A stretch of 64,000 nucleotides of DNA from Bacteroidaceae bacterium (GTDB lineage Bacteria; Bacteroidota; Bacteroidia; Bacteroidales; Bacteroidaceae): assembly GCA_024699495.1 (NCBI GenBank), contig JAILPK010000011.1:1-64000 (forward strand), read 5' to 3'. The notes beneath the pieces are model-generated. The model searched no databases, was not told the DNA's origin, and saw nothing but the letters and a program-made list of their open reading frames with translations. Both the position numbers and the translations under genes were made by a program. Shown here piece by piece: positions 10,337 to 19,242 of the stretch; position 1 is the stretch's first letter, and every line of letters begins with the position of its first letter.

Positions 10337-10566
10337 ACCTCTTACTGCGGCTTTTCTATATCTCTTTCTTTTTGTGACCTTATTGTGATTACCGCTGCAA
10401 ATAGTGAGCGGTAAGATTTATTCGTTGGTGTCCAATAAACCACATGTTCACATGTTCGTTAAGTTAGCTTTTTGTTCTACACATGAATGGTTAGATAACT
10501 CTGTTTCGAACGGCTTCCACGACCTCATTGAACGGGAGTGAAGTGACAGTGAGTCGAGGTATATTC

Positions 10567-10656
10567 AATCTGAGACGGCCGTCTCAGATTCAGGTGACGG
10601 CCGTCTCAGATTCAGGTGACGGCTGTCTCAGATTCAGGTGACGGCTGTCTCAGATT
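10567..10656 (+). repeat. 22-bp tandem array (acggcYgtctcagattcaggtg, ~3.7 copies) seeded by a 24-bp perfect palindrome
   Basis: aatctgagacggccgtctcagatt is self-complementary (10567-10590); unit starts at 10575, 10597, 10619, 10641. Confidence 0.95.
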
Positions 10657-10663
10657 AAATTAA

Positions 10664-10839
10664 TGCTGATACATGAAGAGTTGATAGTCGTTCAAAGTGG
10701 AGTTGTGAGTCGTTCAAAGTGGTGTTGTGATATGTGATAAGTGGAGTTGTGAGTAGTTCCAAGTGGAGCAGGGATACGTCGGAAATACATCTGTGATTAG
10801 TCAAACTTGCAGCTGTCATACAGTATGGGGGCGGTAGTG
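10664..10839 (+). repeat. Second, diverged 22-bp tandem array (agtcgttcaaagtggagttgtg)
   Basis: Unit starts at 10686, 10708, 10730, 10752, with weaker units at 10664, 10774, 10796, 10818 in the same phase. Confidence 0.8.
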
Positions 10840-10898
10840 TGTCATCTGCTTTCGAAACGGTTAATTGCTTTCTCAATAATTATTGGGGCTTCTCAGAT

Positions 10899-10915
10899 GG
10901 TTAAAGCATTTAACC
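10899..10915. terminator. Small hairpin ggttaaa-gca-tttaacc in the priA/gltX convergent spacer
   Basis: Perfect 7-bp inverted repeat. Confidence 0.4.
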
Positions 10916-11040
10916 AGGGCTTTATATTGCAAAAAGAATACCCCTGAGCCAAACTTTACAAGCTTTCGGGGCAGGAATATATTGCATTCTGAGTTTTGCC
11001 GGACAGCGGTAATATTTAATCTTTCCCTTTATCTAAGATA

Positions 11041-11072
11041 AACCCAGTCCGGGATGGTGACCGAACTGGGTT
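11041..11072 (-). terminator. Hairpin downstream of gltX
   Basis: aacccagtccgg..ccgaactgggtt inverted repeat just 3' of the gltX stop codon (minus strand). Confidence 0.5.
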
Positions 11073-11104
11073 ATGATCTTATGAGGAGTAAGGTTGGAGG
11101 ATTG

Positions 11105-12655
11105 TTATTTCAGGGTGTCGATGGCAAACTTCATCCGGCGCAGAGTCTCCTCTTTGCCTAAGAATTGGGCCAGCTCATTCATGTCGGGGCCCTGGCCTTC
11201 ACCGACAAGACATACTCGCCATACATTCCACGGGCGACACCCGGAGTTCTCGACCCAAGGGTCAATAACTGCTTTCAGGTGGCTGATGTCCCAAGTGGTG
11301 ACTGAGCTAAGCAAATCATGCATCTCGCTCATTAGAGCAGCTGCATCCCCGTTCCAGTTCTTTCGGATAAATTTGTCCTCGCGGTTGAATGAGGTAGGAG
11401 CTACAAAGAAGAAGCGACACAGAGGCCACAAGTCAGAGATGAAGGATACGTTACGTTTTTTCAGTCCGTCATTAGTCTGATACTCTATCACCTTCATCTT
11501 CATCATTGCCACGACTTGGGCAGCGCGCTCCTCGCTGGTCTGGATGCCGTTTTGAGCCAGAATGGCCACTAACTGAGGAGCCCATTCGGAATCAGGCTTC
11601 TGCAATAGGTATTCACGGTTAAACCATTGCCCTTTAACATAGTCAAAGCGAGCCCCGCTCTTTGAGCATTTGGTCAGGTCAAACTTCTCTATAAGCTGCT
11701 CCATAGAGAGAATTTCCTGATCTCCACCCGGGTTCCATCCGAGCAGCGCAAGGAAGTTGATTACAGCTTCGGGCAGATAACCGCTTTCGCGGTAGCCGCT
11801 GCTCACCTCGCCAGACTTCGGGTCATGCCACTCCAGCGGGAACACCGGGAACCCCAGACGGTCACCGTCGCGTTTGCTCAGTTTGCCTTTCCCGTCGGGC
11901 TTTAGCAGCAGGGGAAGATGTGCGAAACGCGGCATCGAGTCAGCCCATCCGAAAGCCCGATAGAGAAGGACATGGAGCGGAGCGCTTGGTAGCCATTCCT
12001 CACCACGTATCACGTGGGTGATTTCCATCAGGTGGTCATCAACTATATTTGCCAAATGGTATGTAGGCAGTTGGTCGGCACTTTTCCAAAGCACCTTGTC
12101 GTCAAGGATAGAAGAGTTTATGGTGACATCGCCGCGGATGATGTCATCCACATGCACATCCTCGCCGGGCTGGATAAGGAAGCGAACCACGTATAGGTGG
12201 CCTGAGTCAATTAGACGCTGCACCTCATCGGCGGCGAGTGTAAGTGAGTTACGCATAGACATGCGTGTGCTGGCGTCATATTGGAAATTGGGCGTAGTAG
12301 AGCGCTTGGCTTCCAGTTCCTCAGGTGTGTCAAAGGCGATATAAGCCTTTCCGGCTTTAAGCAACTGATCTACATATTCCTTGTAGATCTCGCGCCGCTC
12401 ACTTTGGCGATAGGGGCCATGAGGTCCTCCGAATGAAACCCCCTCGTCGAATTTTATGCCGAGCCACCGGAACGACTCAATTATATACTCCTCTGCTCCG
12501 GGCACAAAACGTGTGGAGTCTGTGTCCTCGATACGGAAGATCAGTTTGCCGCCATTCTGACGTGCAAAAAGATAGTTGTATAGGGCGGTGCGGACACCCC
12601 CGATATGCAATGCTCCAGTAGGTGATGGAGCGAAACGAACTCTTACTTTATCCAT
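11105..12655 (-). CDS. gltX: Glutamyl-tRNA synthetase
   Basis: [29 protein letters not shown] (HIGH) and [10 protein letters not shown] (KMSKS-like). Confidence 0.97.
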   Translation of the reverse strand: MDKVRVRFAPSPTGALHIGGVRTALYNYLFARQNGGKLIFRIEDTDSTRFVPGAEEYIIESFRWLGIKFDEGVSFGGPHGPYRQSERREIYKEYVDQLLKAGKAYIAFDTPEELEAKRSTTPNFQYDASTRMSMRNSLTLAADEVQRLIDSGHLYVVRFLIQPGEDVHVDDIIRGDVTINSSILDDKVLWKSADQLPTYHLANIVDDHLMEITHVIRGEEWLPSAPLHVLLYRAFGWADSMPRFAHLPLLLKPDGKGKLSKRDGDRLGFPVFPLEWHDPKSGEVSSGYRESGYLPEAVINFLALLGWNPGGDQEILSMEQLIEKFDLTKCSKSGARFDYVKGQWFNREYLLQKPDSEWAPQLVAILAQNGIQTSEERAAQVVAMMKMKVIEYQTNDGLKKRNVSFISDLWPLCRFFFVAPTSFNREDKFIRKNWNGDAAALMSEMHDLLSSVTTWDISHLKAVIDPWVENSGCRPWNVWRVCLVGEGQGPDMNELAQFLGKEETLRRMKFAIDTLK

Positions 12656-12674
12656 AATTATGTGTTTTTGTGGC

Positions 12675-12683
12675 GCAAAAGTA
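12675..12683 (-). promoter_or_regulatory. -7 element for gltX
   Basis: Reverse complement reads TACTTTTGC (TAnnTTTG). Confidence 0.4.
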
Positions 12684-12756
12684 CAAAAAAGATTGAAGAT
12701 GGAGGCTTATCATACGATTAATTTGATTCCAGAACACTAATGAACGAATATTTTTG

Positions 12757-12764
12757 TACTTTTG
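12757..12764 (+). promoter_or_regulatory. -7 element upstream of the 7TM-HD gene
   Basis: TACTTTTG (TAnnTTTG) 150 bp upstream of the CDS. Confidence 0.4.
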
Positions 12765-12790
12765 TCCCACAAAAGATTCAGCAAAGTCTT

Positions 12791-12886
12791 GCGAGTAAAC
12801 AAGTTGACAAGTTGATACTTGAGTTCTTGAGTTCTTAAGGTTTTGAGGAGTTGACAAGTAGATGAGTAAACGGGTAGATAGCTTAA
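12791..12886 (+). repeat. Octamer-phase word array (acaagttg / gttcttga / ggagttga family)
   Basis: Twelve consecutive 8-mers in one phase: gcgagtaa acaagttg acaagttg atacttga gttcttga gttcttaa ggttttga ggagttga caagtaga tgagtaaa cgggtaga tagcttaa. Confidence 0.8.
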
Positions 12887-12913
12887 TCGCAGAATTTTTC
12901 ATTTAAAAAGCTT

Positions 12914-15001
12914 ATGAGCCGATATAACAGAGAAAGAAAGATAACAGTGCGCGAACATCTCCTGCAGGCAGTTGTTCTTATATTCAGCATTGTGTTGTTG
13001 GTGTGGAATCTGCCGCGAACAGACAACACGTCATTCCATATAGAGATGGGGCGCCCATGGCCTTACGGACAGTTTATAGCGCCTTATGACTTCTCTATAT
13101 TCAAGACTGAGGAGCAGATGAGTCTCGAAATGGATAGTGTCCACCGCCTCTATGAGCCCTATTTCGAACTGCTTCCAGGTACATCGGCGATTACCAAATT
13201 CAGGGAAGACCAGTTGCCAAAAGTGGGAGCAGGCGATATGCCAATGAATCTCTATGGGCGCCTCCTGGCGGCCGTTGAATCGGTATATAAGCGTGGCATC
13301 CTGTCTGTGCACGACCAGAAACAGCTGACGAACGACAGCATACGATTTGTCCGCATTTATTATGGCATGGAGGCTTATACACTCCCTGTAGATGAGCTCT
13401 TCACGGAGAAGACGGCATACGAGTATGTCTTCTCTCAAGTCGATAGCATCGGTCTGAGTCGCTCGCGGGTCAAACAGATAAACCTCAATACTTATCTGAC
13501 TCCCAACCTGCGCTACGACTCCAAAAAGAGCGATGCAGAAATGGAGGACCTTGAAGCCTCAATCACCGACAGGCATGGTATGGTTCAAGCAGGCCAGAAT
13601 GTTATAGGCCGCGGAGATATCGTTGACGAGGAAACTTATAATATATTGCGCAGCTATGAACTGGAGAACAAATCAAGGAACAAGGACCGCAATGTGCAGA
13701 ATCACCCGAGGCTTATAGGGCAGACCATCTATGTGGCAATGATCTTGCTGAGCCTCACGGTTTATTTCATCCTCTTCCGTCTTGACTATATGGGAAGCAT
13801 AAGGACTATGTCGTTGCTGCTCACGCTCTGCCTGTCCTTCCCGCTGATTACTTGCTTCATGGTGCGCCACAGTCTGCTGTCGGTGTATATCATTCCATAC
13901 TCGATGTTGCCGATTTTCGTGCGTGTTTTCATGGATTCCCGAACGGCATTCATCACGCATGCTGCCACAATTATGCTTTGTGCTGTAGCTCTTAAATATC
14001 CATTTGAGTTCATTACCACCCAGTGCGTAGCGGGTCTGATATCCATTTATACTCTGCGCGAACTCTCCGAACGCTCGCAGATTATCAAGACCGCTTTCAT
14101 GGTCACAGCTGCTTCTCTGCTGTTTTACCTTAGTCTCGAACTTATCAACGGGAAACTTGTTTTCGGGGACAACTCCATGAACACCGTTGATTACAATATT
14201 TACCGCCACATCCTGGTCAGCGGCCTTCTGCTCCTGTTCTCCTATCCGCTGATGTATGCTCTTGAAAGAGTGTTCGGCTTCACCAGTAACGTTACGCTTG
14301 TCGAACTGTCAAACATAAACAGCGACTTGCTGAGACGTCTGTCGGAAGTGGCACCCGGCACATTCCAGCACTCAATGCAGGTAAGTAATCTTGCAGCAGA
14401 AGCCGCGCGCCGCATAGGAGCCAAGAGCCAGCTCGTACGAACCGGAGCCCTGTATCATGATATCGGCAAGATGTACAACCCGCCCTTCTTCACTGAGAAC
14501 CAGACCGGAGGCGTAAATCCGCACGAGCAACTGGATGAGGCCGAGAGCGCCCGCATCATAATCCGCCACGTCACAGAGGGCCTGAGCATGGCTGAGCGCA
14601 ATAGGCTTCCGGAGCAGATCCGCGAATTCATTTCCACACACCACGGACGTGGATTAGTAAAATACTTCTATATCTCAGCAAAAAACAAATACCCGAATAA
14701 AGAAATCAGCGAGGATGATTTCAGATACCCGGGGCCAAATCCGCATACTACAGAGCAGGCTATTCTGATGATGGCAGATGCTGTTGAGGCCTCGTCGCGT
14801 TCCCTGAAAGAATATACAGAAGAAAGCATAGGAAACCTCGTAGATAAGATTATCAACGGGCAGATGGAAGACGGCTTCTTCAGCGAGTGTCCCATCACAT
14901 TCCTTGATATCCAGACGGTGAAGGAAGTGTTTAAGGAGAAACTGAAGATTATCTACCACACCCGCATCCAATATCCGGAGCTGAACGAGGAGAAGGCGTG
15001 A
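12914..15001 (+). CDS. 7TM-HD family phosphohydrolase (HDIG domain, PgpH-like)
   Basis: N-terminal extracellular domain, seven TM helices, HSMQVSNLAAEAARRIGAKSQLVRTGALYHDIGKMYNP, THHGRG. Confidence 0.92.
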   Translation: MSRYNRERKITVREHLLQAVVLIFSIVLLVWNLPRTDNTSFHIEMGRPWPYGQFIAPYDFSIFKTEEQMSLEMDSVHRLYEPYFELLPGTSAITKFREDQLPKVGAGDMPMNLYGRLLAAVESVYKRGILSVHDQKQLTNDSIRFVRIYYGMEAYTLPVDELFTEKTAYEYVFSQVDSIGLSRSRVKQINLNTYLTPNLRYDSKKSDAEMEDLEASITDRHGMVQAGQNVIGRGDIVDEETYNILRSYELENKSRNKDRNVQNHPRLIGQTIYVAMILLSLTVYFILFRLDYMGSIRTMSLLLTLCLSFPLITCFMVRHSLLSVYIIPYSMLPIFVRVFMDSRTAFITHAATIMLCAVALKYPFEFITTQCVAGLISIYTLRELSERSQIIKTAFMVTAASLLFYLSLELINGKLVFGDNSMNTVDYNIYRHILVSGLLLLFSYPLMYALERVFGFTSNVTLVELSNINSDLLRRLSEVAPGTFQHSMQVSNLAAEAARRIGAKSQLVRTGALYHDIGKMYNPPFFTENQTGGVNPHEQLDEAESARIIIRHVTEGLSMAERNRLPEQIREFISTHHGRGLVKYFYISAKNKYPNKEISEDDFRYPGPNPHTTEQAILMMADAVEASSRSLKEYTEESIGNLVDKIINGQMEDGFFSECPITFLDIQTVKEVFKEKLKIIYHTRIQYPELNEEKA

Positions 15002-15167
15002 TTATCAGTCTTCTCCTTTGGAATAACAATCCTCCAGTGATTCCCTTTCCACGGCATAATCCACCACAATGATGTGGTAGGTAACTCGAGTCTATCCTCA
15101 CTGACTTCCCGATCGGATTACGCCCTTAAGGATAAATTCCAACCGGCTCAATTTGCCTGCCGGGAAG

Positions 15168-15905
15168 TTAGAGTTTCATTCTCCTCCAAATACAGTTGGG
15201 GATGAGTCTCCAAAAGAAGGTGAGGAGTCTGTAGCGCCAGTCAATGATGCGGATGTGTCTGCGTTGACGTATGCTTCTGACGATGTCTTTGGCAACAGAA
15301 TCCGGTTTCATTATCATAGGGTAGTGGAAACTGCCTTTTAGAAGAGCGGTGTCAACGAAACCGGGTCGGATGTCGGTGAAGCGGATGTTCAGTTTGCGTT
15401 GATGCGCTTGTTGTTCAAGTGCCTGCAGGTAGTTTGCCTGCAGCGCTTTTGTGGCCGAGTAGGCGGGTGCAGGCCCTAGTCCCATAGTCCCTGCGATAGA
15501 TGTAATTGCAGCGATATGCCCTTCACCCCGCTCCGCGAAATAGCGGAAAGCGGCGGTGATCATCCGTGTGAAACCTACGGCATTTGTTTCCATCGTTTGG
15601 AGTTCTGTCTCCATCTCCAGCTGGCGGTTCTGTTTCCCGATTCCTGAGGCGTGGAAATAGAGATCCATTCCACCGATGGCGTCAATCAGGCTAAGCAGAC
15701 GGCTTTCGGCATCTGCGGAGGTGACATCGATTTTCATCACCTCCACCCGCTCCGGCGCCAAGGCCTTAAGTTCCATCAGAGGTTCCTCTCTGCGTGCTGC
15801 AATGCCGAGTTGCCAGCCTTCAGATATCAGAAGGCGCGTCACCTCACGTCCGATGCCGGAACTCGCTCCGACGACAATAGCTTTCCTGTTCATAATTCGG
15901 GCCAT
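15168..15905 (-). CDS. SDR family NAD(P)-dependent oxidoreductase
   Basis: AIVVGASSGIGREV (TGxxxGIG), YSATKALQANYLQALEQQ (YxxxK). Confidence 0.9.
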   Translation of the reverse strand: MARIMNRKAIVVGASSGIGREVTRLLISEGWQLGIAARREEPLMELKALAPERVEVMKIDVTSADAESRLLSLIDAIGGMDLYFHASGIGKQNRQLEMETELQTMETNAVGFTRMITAAFRYFAERGEGHIAAITSIAGTMGLGPAPAYSATKALQANYLQALEQQAHQRKLNIRFTDIRPGFVDTALLKGSFHYPMIMKPDSVAKDIVRSIRQRRHIRIIDWRYRLLTFFWRLIPNCIWRRMKL

Positions 15906-16624
15906 GATTCTGCAAGAGCTTCCATAGAGGGGAATACGCGGTTAGCTCCGGCGACATATAGGGCGCTGTCAGACAGCGGACCTGTGTTGACTGCAACCGT
16001 ATAGATTCCGGCTGCCCGGGCTGCCTCTACTCCCAGAGGGGCATTCTCGATGACAACAGCCTCCCCGGCTTCCACTTGCGCCTTCTTCAATCCCATAAGA
16101 TAAGGCTCTGGATGCGGTTTCCCTTTTTTCACGTCGAACGCGGTGACCATCAGTTCTGGTGTAAAGATGCCAGGGAAGTGGCGGTTGAGGTTGTCCAGCA
16201 GCGAGTGCTGTCCCGAGCCGGTTACGATCACTCGCTTCAGTCCTTGCGCGCGAACCTTATTTAAAAGAGTTAAGACTCCGGGCATCACAGGTGCTTCGTC
16301 GCGCTCACGAAAATACGTGTTGAATATCTCGCTCTTTGCAGCATAAATTTCCTGAATCTCCTGCTCGGTGGCGTCGCGTCCCCAGGTGCGCTGTGCCAGC
16401 GCATTGATAGTGCCAGCTCCTGTCCGTCCCTCGTTCATATAAACTTCTTCGGCAGTCATGTGGAGGCCATAGCGTTCCACGGCCTTTACCCACGCATAAG
16501 CATGTCCGGGCATGCTGTCGAACAGCACTCCATCCATGTCAAACAAAACAGCTCTTATAGTAAACTCTCTCCCCGACTTCCCTGTCAGGAAGTGAGAAGA
16601 GAGAGTCTGAGATGATATATCCAT
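15890..16624 (-). CDS. HAD-family hydrolase (beta-phosphoglucomutase-like)
   Basis: VLFDMDGVLFDSMPGH, VTGSGQHSLL, GKPHPEPYLMGLKKA, VIENAPLGVEAARAAG. Confidence 0.92.
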   Translation of the reverse strand: MDISSQTLSSHFLTGKSGREFTIRAVLFDMDGVLFDSMPGHAYAWVKAVERYGLHMTAEEVYMNEGRTGAGTINALAQRTWGRDATEQEIQEIYAAKSEIFNTYFRERDEAPVMPGVLTLLNKVRAQGLKRVIVTGSGQHSLLDNLNRHFPGIFTPELMVTAFDVKKGKPHPEPYLMGLKKAQVEAGEAVVIENAPLGVEAARAAGIYTVAVNTGPLSDSALYVAGANRVFPSMEALAESWPEL

Positions 16625-16678
16625 TCCTCGATCTGTAAGCGCTCCTCCCCATAAAAACGATGGGGGAGAAGAGTATCT

Positions 16679-18022
16679 TTATTTATTCAGACGCTGTTTG
16701 ATGGCTTCTGTTTCAGCCTCGTAGCCAGGCTTGCCGAGCAGGGCAAACATATTTTTCTTGTATGCTTCCACACCAGGCTGGTTGAAGGCGTTTACGCCGA
16801 GCAGCTGGCAGTGGAGACCGCAGGCGCGCTCGAAGAAATAGATAAGCTGTCCGAGATGGTAAGCGTCGAGGCAGTCGATGGTGATGCGGATGTTTGGCAC
16901 TCCGCCATCCACATGAGCCAGTTGGGTGCCCAGCTCAGCCATCTTGTTCACTTCGTCAACACGTTTGCCGGCGAGGAAATTCAGTCCGTCGAGATTCTCT
17001 TCGTCAGATGGGAAGAGGAGAGAGTGGTTGGGCTTAAGCACGCTGATTACGGTCTCGAATATACTGCGCTCGCCGTCCTGAATCCACTGCCCCATGGAGT
17101 GGAGGTCTGTGGTGAGGTCCACGCTTGCGGGATATACACCTTTCTTGTCCTTGCCCTCGCTCTCGCCGAAGAGCTGTTTCCACCATTCGGCAATAAAGTG
17201 GAGCTTTGGCTGGTAGTTAGCGAGGATTTCAATCTTCTTGCCTGAGGCATAGAGGGCATAGCGTGTAGCAGCATATATAGCTGCCGGGTTCTCGGCGAAG
17301 GGCTTGGAGGCCGCAGTCTGCGCCTCCATATCCTGTGCTCCCTTGACCAGCGCGTCGATGTCGAATCCGGCCACAGCGATGGGCAGCAGTCCCACTGGAG
17401 TCAGCACGGAGAAGCGTCCGCCGACGTTGTCAGGAATAACAAAGCTCTTATATCCTTCCTTGTCGGCGCAGGTGCGGGCAGCCCCGCGCTTGGCGTCGGT
17501 GATGGCAACGATGACCTTGCGGGCAGTCTCTTTTCCCATCTGCTCCTCGCATTGCTTTTTCAGAAGGCGGAAGGCCAGGGCCGTTTCTGTTGTGGTGCCG
17601 CTCTTGGATATGTTTATGACACCGAATTTCTTACCTTTGAGATAAGATGTCAGTTCGTAGAGATAATCCTCTCCGATGTTGTTTCCGGCAAAGAGGATTA
17701 CGGGGTTCTTGCCGTCGGCCAGGAGCCATTGGAAACTGTTGGACAGGGCTTCAATCACGGCTTTGGCGCCGAGGTAAGAGCCTCCGATTCCGGCTACTAC
17801 CACAGCCTCACATTCGGCGCGGAGGGTAGCAGCAGCGTTTTTGACCTCTGCGAGGAACTCCGGAGAGATGGATGATGGCAGATGCAGCCATCCAAGATAG
17901 TCATTGCCCGGGCATGTGCCAGCCTCCAGAGCATTCTGTGCTTCAGCTATGCTGTCAGCATAGCCGTTGATAGTCTCTTTGCTCACGAACGGAGCTACTT
18001 TGGTGATGTCTAAATTAAGCAT
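16679..18022 (-). CDS. pgi: Glucose-6-phosphate isomerase
   Basis: [57 protein letters not shown]. Confidence 0.97.
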   Translation of the reverse strand: MLNLDITKVAPFVSKETINGYADSIAEAQNALEAGTCPGNDYLGWLHLPSSISPEFLAEVKNAAATLRAECEAVVVAGIGGSYLGAKAVIEALSNSFQWLLADGKNPVILFAGNNIGEDYLYELTSYLKGKKFGVINISKSGTTTETALAFRLLKKQCEEQMGKETARKVIVAITDAKRGAARTCADKEGYKSFVIPDNVGGRFSVLTPVGLLPIAVAGFDIDALVKGAQDMEAQTAASKPFAENPAAIYAATRYALYASGKKIEILANYQPKLHFIAEWWKQLFGESEGKDKKGVYPASVDLTTDLHSMGQWIQDGERSIFETVISVLKPNHSLLFPSDEENLDGLNFLAGKRVDEVNKMAELGTQLAHVDGGVPNIRITIDCLDAYHLGQLIYFFERACGLHCQLLGVNAFNQPGVEAYKKNMFALLGKPGYEAETEAIKQRLNK

Positions 18023-18180
18023 TCTAAGTTATGTTTTTTGTGATTCTTTTTTTTACTGTCTTGGTTCGTTTATTTATTGCCGTTCGGCTTTTATATATGC
18101 CTTCAAAAGTCTGTATGCCTCTGCATCTCTTCACATCTCAGCTACCACCTGCATCTTATTGCATCTCTGCATGTTCCTGC

Positions 18181-19242
18181 TTACCTGAAGGAGTCGGTCA
18201 GCAGCTTTATCTCTATTGCGGGAGAGATCCTTTCATATAGGATGTTATAAACGGCGTCGAGGATAGGCATATTCACGTGCATGTGTCGGTTGATTTCCTT
18301 CATGCATTTGCATCCGAAATATCCCTCGGCAATCATTTCCATCTCTATTTGTGCTGATTTCACGCTGTATCCGCGTCCTATCATTGTTCCGAAGATGCGG
18401 TTGCGGGAGAAATTAGAGTAGCCGGTAACGATGAGGTCTCCCATGTAAGCAGAGTCAAAGATGCTTCGCTCGATAGGGTGAACAGTGGTGAGGAATCGAT
18501 TCATCTCCTGCAGGGCATTGGAGATGAGCACCGCTTGGAAATTGTCTCCGTACTTGAGTCCGTTGCAGATGCCTGAAGCGATGGCATATACATTCTTCAG
18601 CACAGAAGCATATTCGATGCCAATGACGTCGCGTGAGGTCTTTGTCTTAACGTATTCGGAGCCCATCATGTCGGAGAAGGCGCGTGCTTTTTCCTGGTCT
18701 GTGCAGCCTACAGTGAGGTATGTCAGACGTCCGAGAGCCACCTCTTCGGCATGTGACGGTCCGGCGATTACTGACAGGTTGTCGTCGGGCACGCCATAGA
18801 CCTGATGGAAGTACTCCGAGCAAACCAGGTTCTCGTCTGGCACAATGCCCTTGATTGCCGTGATGTTGAATTTATCTCGCAGGCGCACCTTGAGCTTTTT
18901 CAGATGTCCCTTGAGGTAAGGCGAGGGCGTCACCCAAACGAGAGTATTGGAGTTCTCCACAATCTCATTTATGTCCGAAGAGAAATGAATCCGGTCAACG
19001 TCAAAATGCACGCTGGTGAGATATGCGGGGTTGTGCCCGAGTTTCTTGAAATCCTCAATCCGGTCGTCGCGGCGCAGATACCACCATATCTCATCGTTCT
19101 TCTCCAGCATCATCTTGGCGATGGCGGTGGCCCACGAGCCGCTGCCCATCACGGCGATATTGCCGATGGACCAAGGCGCGGACTTGTCGGTGAGGACCTT
19201 TTCGTCCGGCGTGTTCTTGGAAGAAGAGAAGATATTAAACAC
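18181..19242 (-). CDS. gpsA: NAD(P)H-dependent glycerol-3-phosphate dehydrogenase
   Basis: IAVMGSGSWATAIAKML, TAIKGIVPDENLVCSEYFHQV, VIAGPSHAEEVALGRLT, ALKNVYAIASGICNGLKYGDN-like core. Confidence 0.95.
   Translation of the reverse strand: MFNIFSSSKNTPDEKVLTDKSAPWSIGNIAVMGSGSWATAIAKMMLEKNDEIWWYLRRDDRIEDFKKLGHNPAYLTSVHFDVDRIHFSSDINEIVENSNTLVWVTPSPYLKGHLKKLKVRLRDKFNITAIKGIVPDENLVCSEYFHQVYGVPDDNLSVIAGPSHAEEVALGRLTYLTVGCTDQEKARAFSDMMGSEYVKTKTSRDVIGIEYASVLKNVYAIASGICNGLKYGDNFQAVLISNALQEMNRFLTTVHPIERSIFDSAYMGDLIVTGYSNFSRNRIFGTMIGRGYSVKSAQIEMEMIAEGYFGCKCMKEINRHMHVNMPILDAVYNILYERISPAIEIKLLTDSFR

Noticed and set aside
10567-10839. 22-bp repeats considered as a CRISPR array
   Set aside because: Units are directly contiguous without unique spacers, and there are no cas genes in the window.
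12648-12902. 84-aa minus-strand ORF (STRLLIYLSTPQNLKNSRTQVSTCQLVYSQD)
   Set aside because: It is a translation of the intergenic octamer array plus promoters, not a credible protein.
15060-15085. accacaatgatgtggt palindrome between the HD and SDR genes
   Set aside because: Short imperfect dyad without a T-tract or repeats elsewhere; too weak to call a terminator or operator.
16640-16672. ctccccat..atgggggag hairpin between pgi and the HAD gene
   Set aside because: Possible weak hairpin, but no U-tract, and the genes appear co-directional and operon-like; not called as a terminator.
18031-18180. Repeated gcatctct-like words between pgi and gpsA
   Set aside because: Loose pyrimidine-rich similarity without a consistent period, unlike the phase-locked arrays elsewhere.
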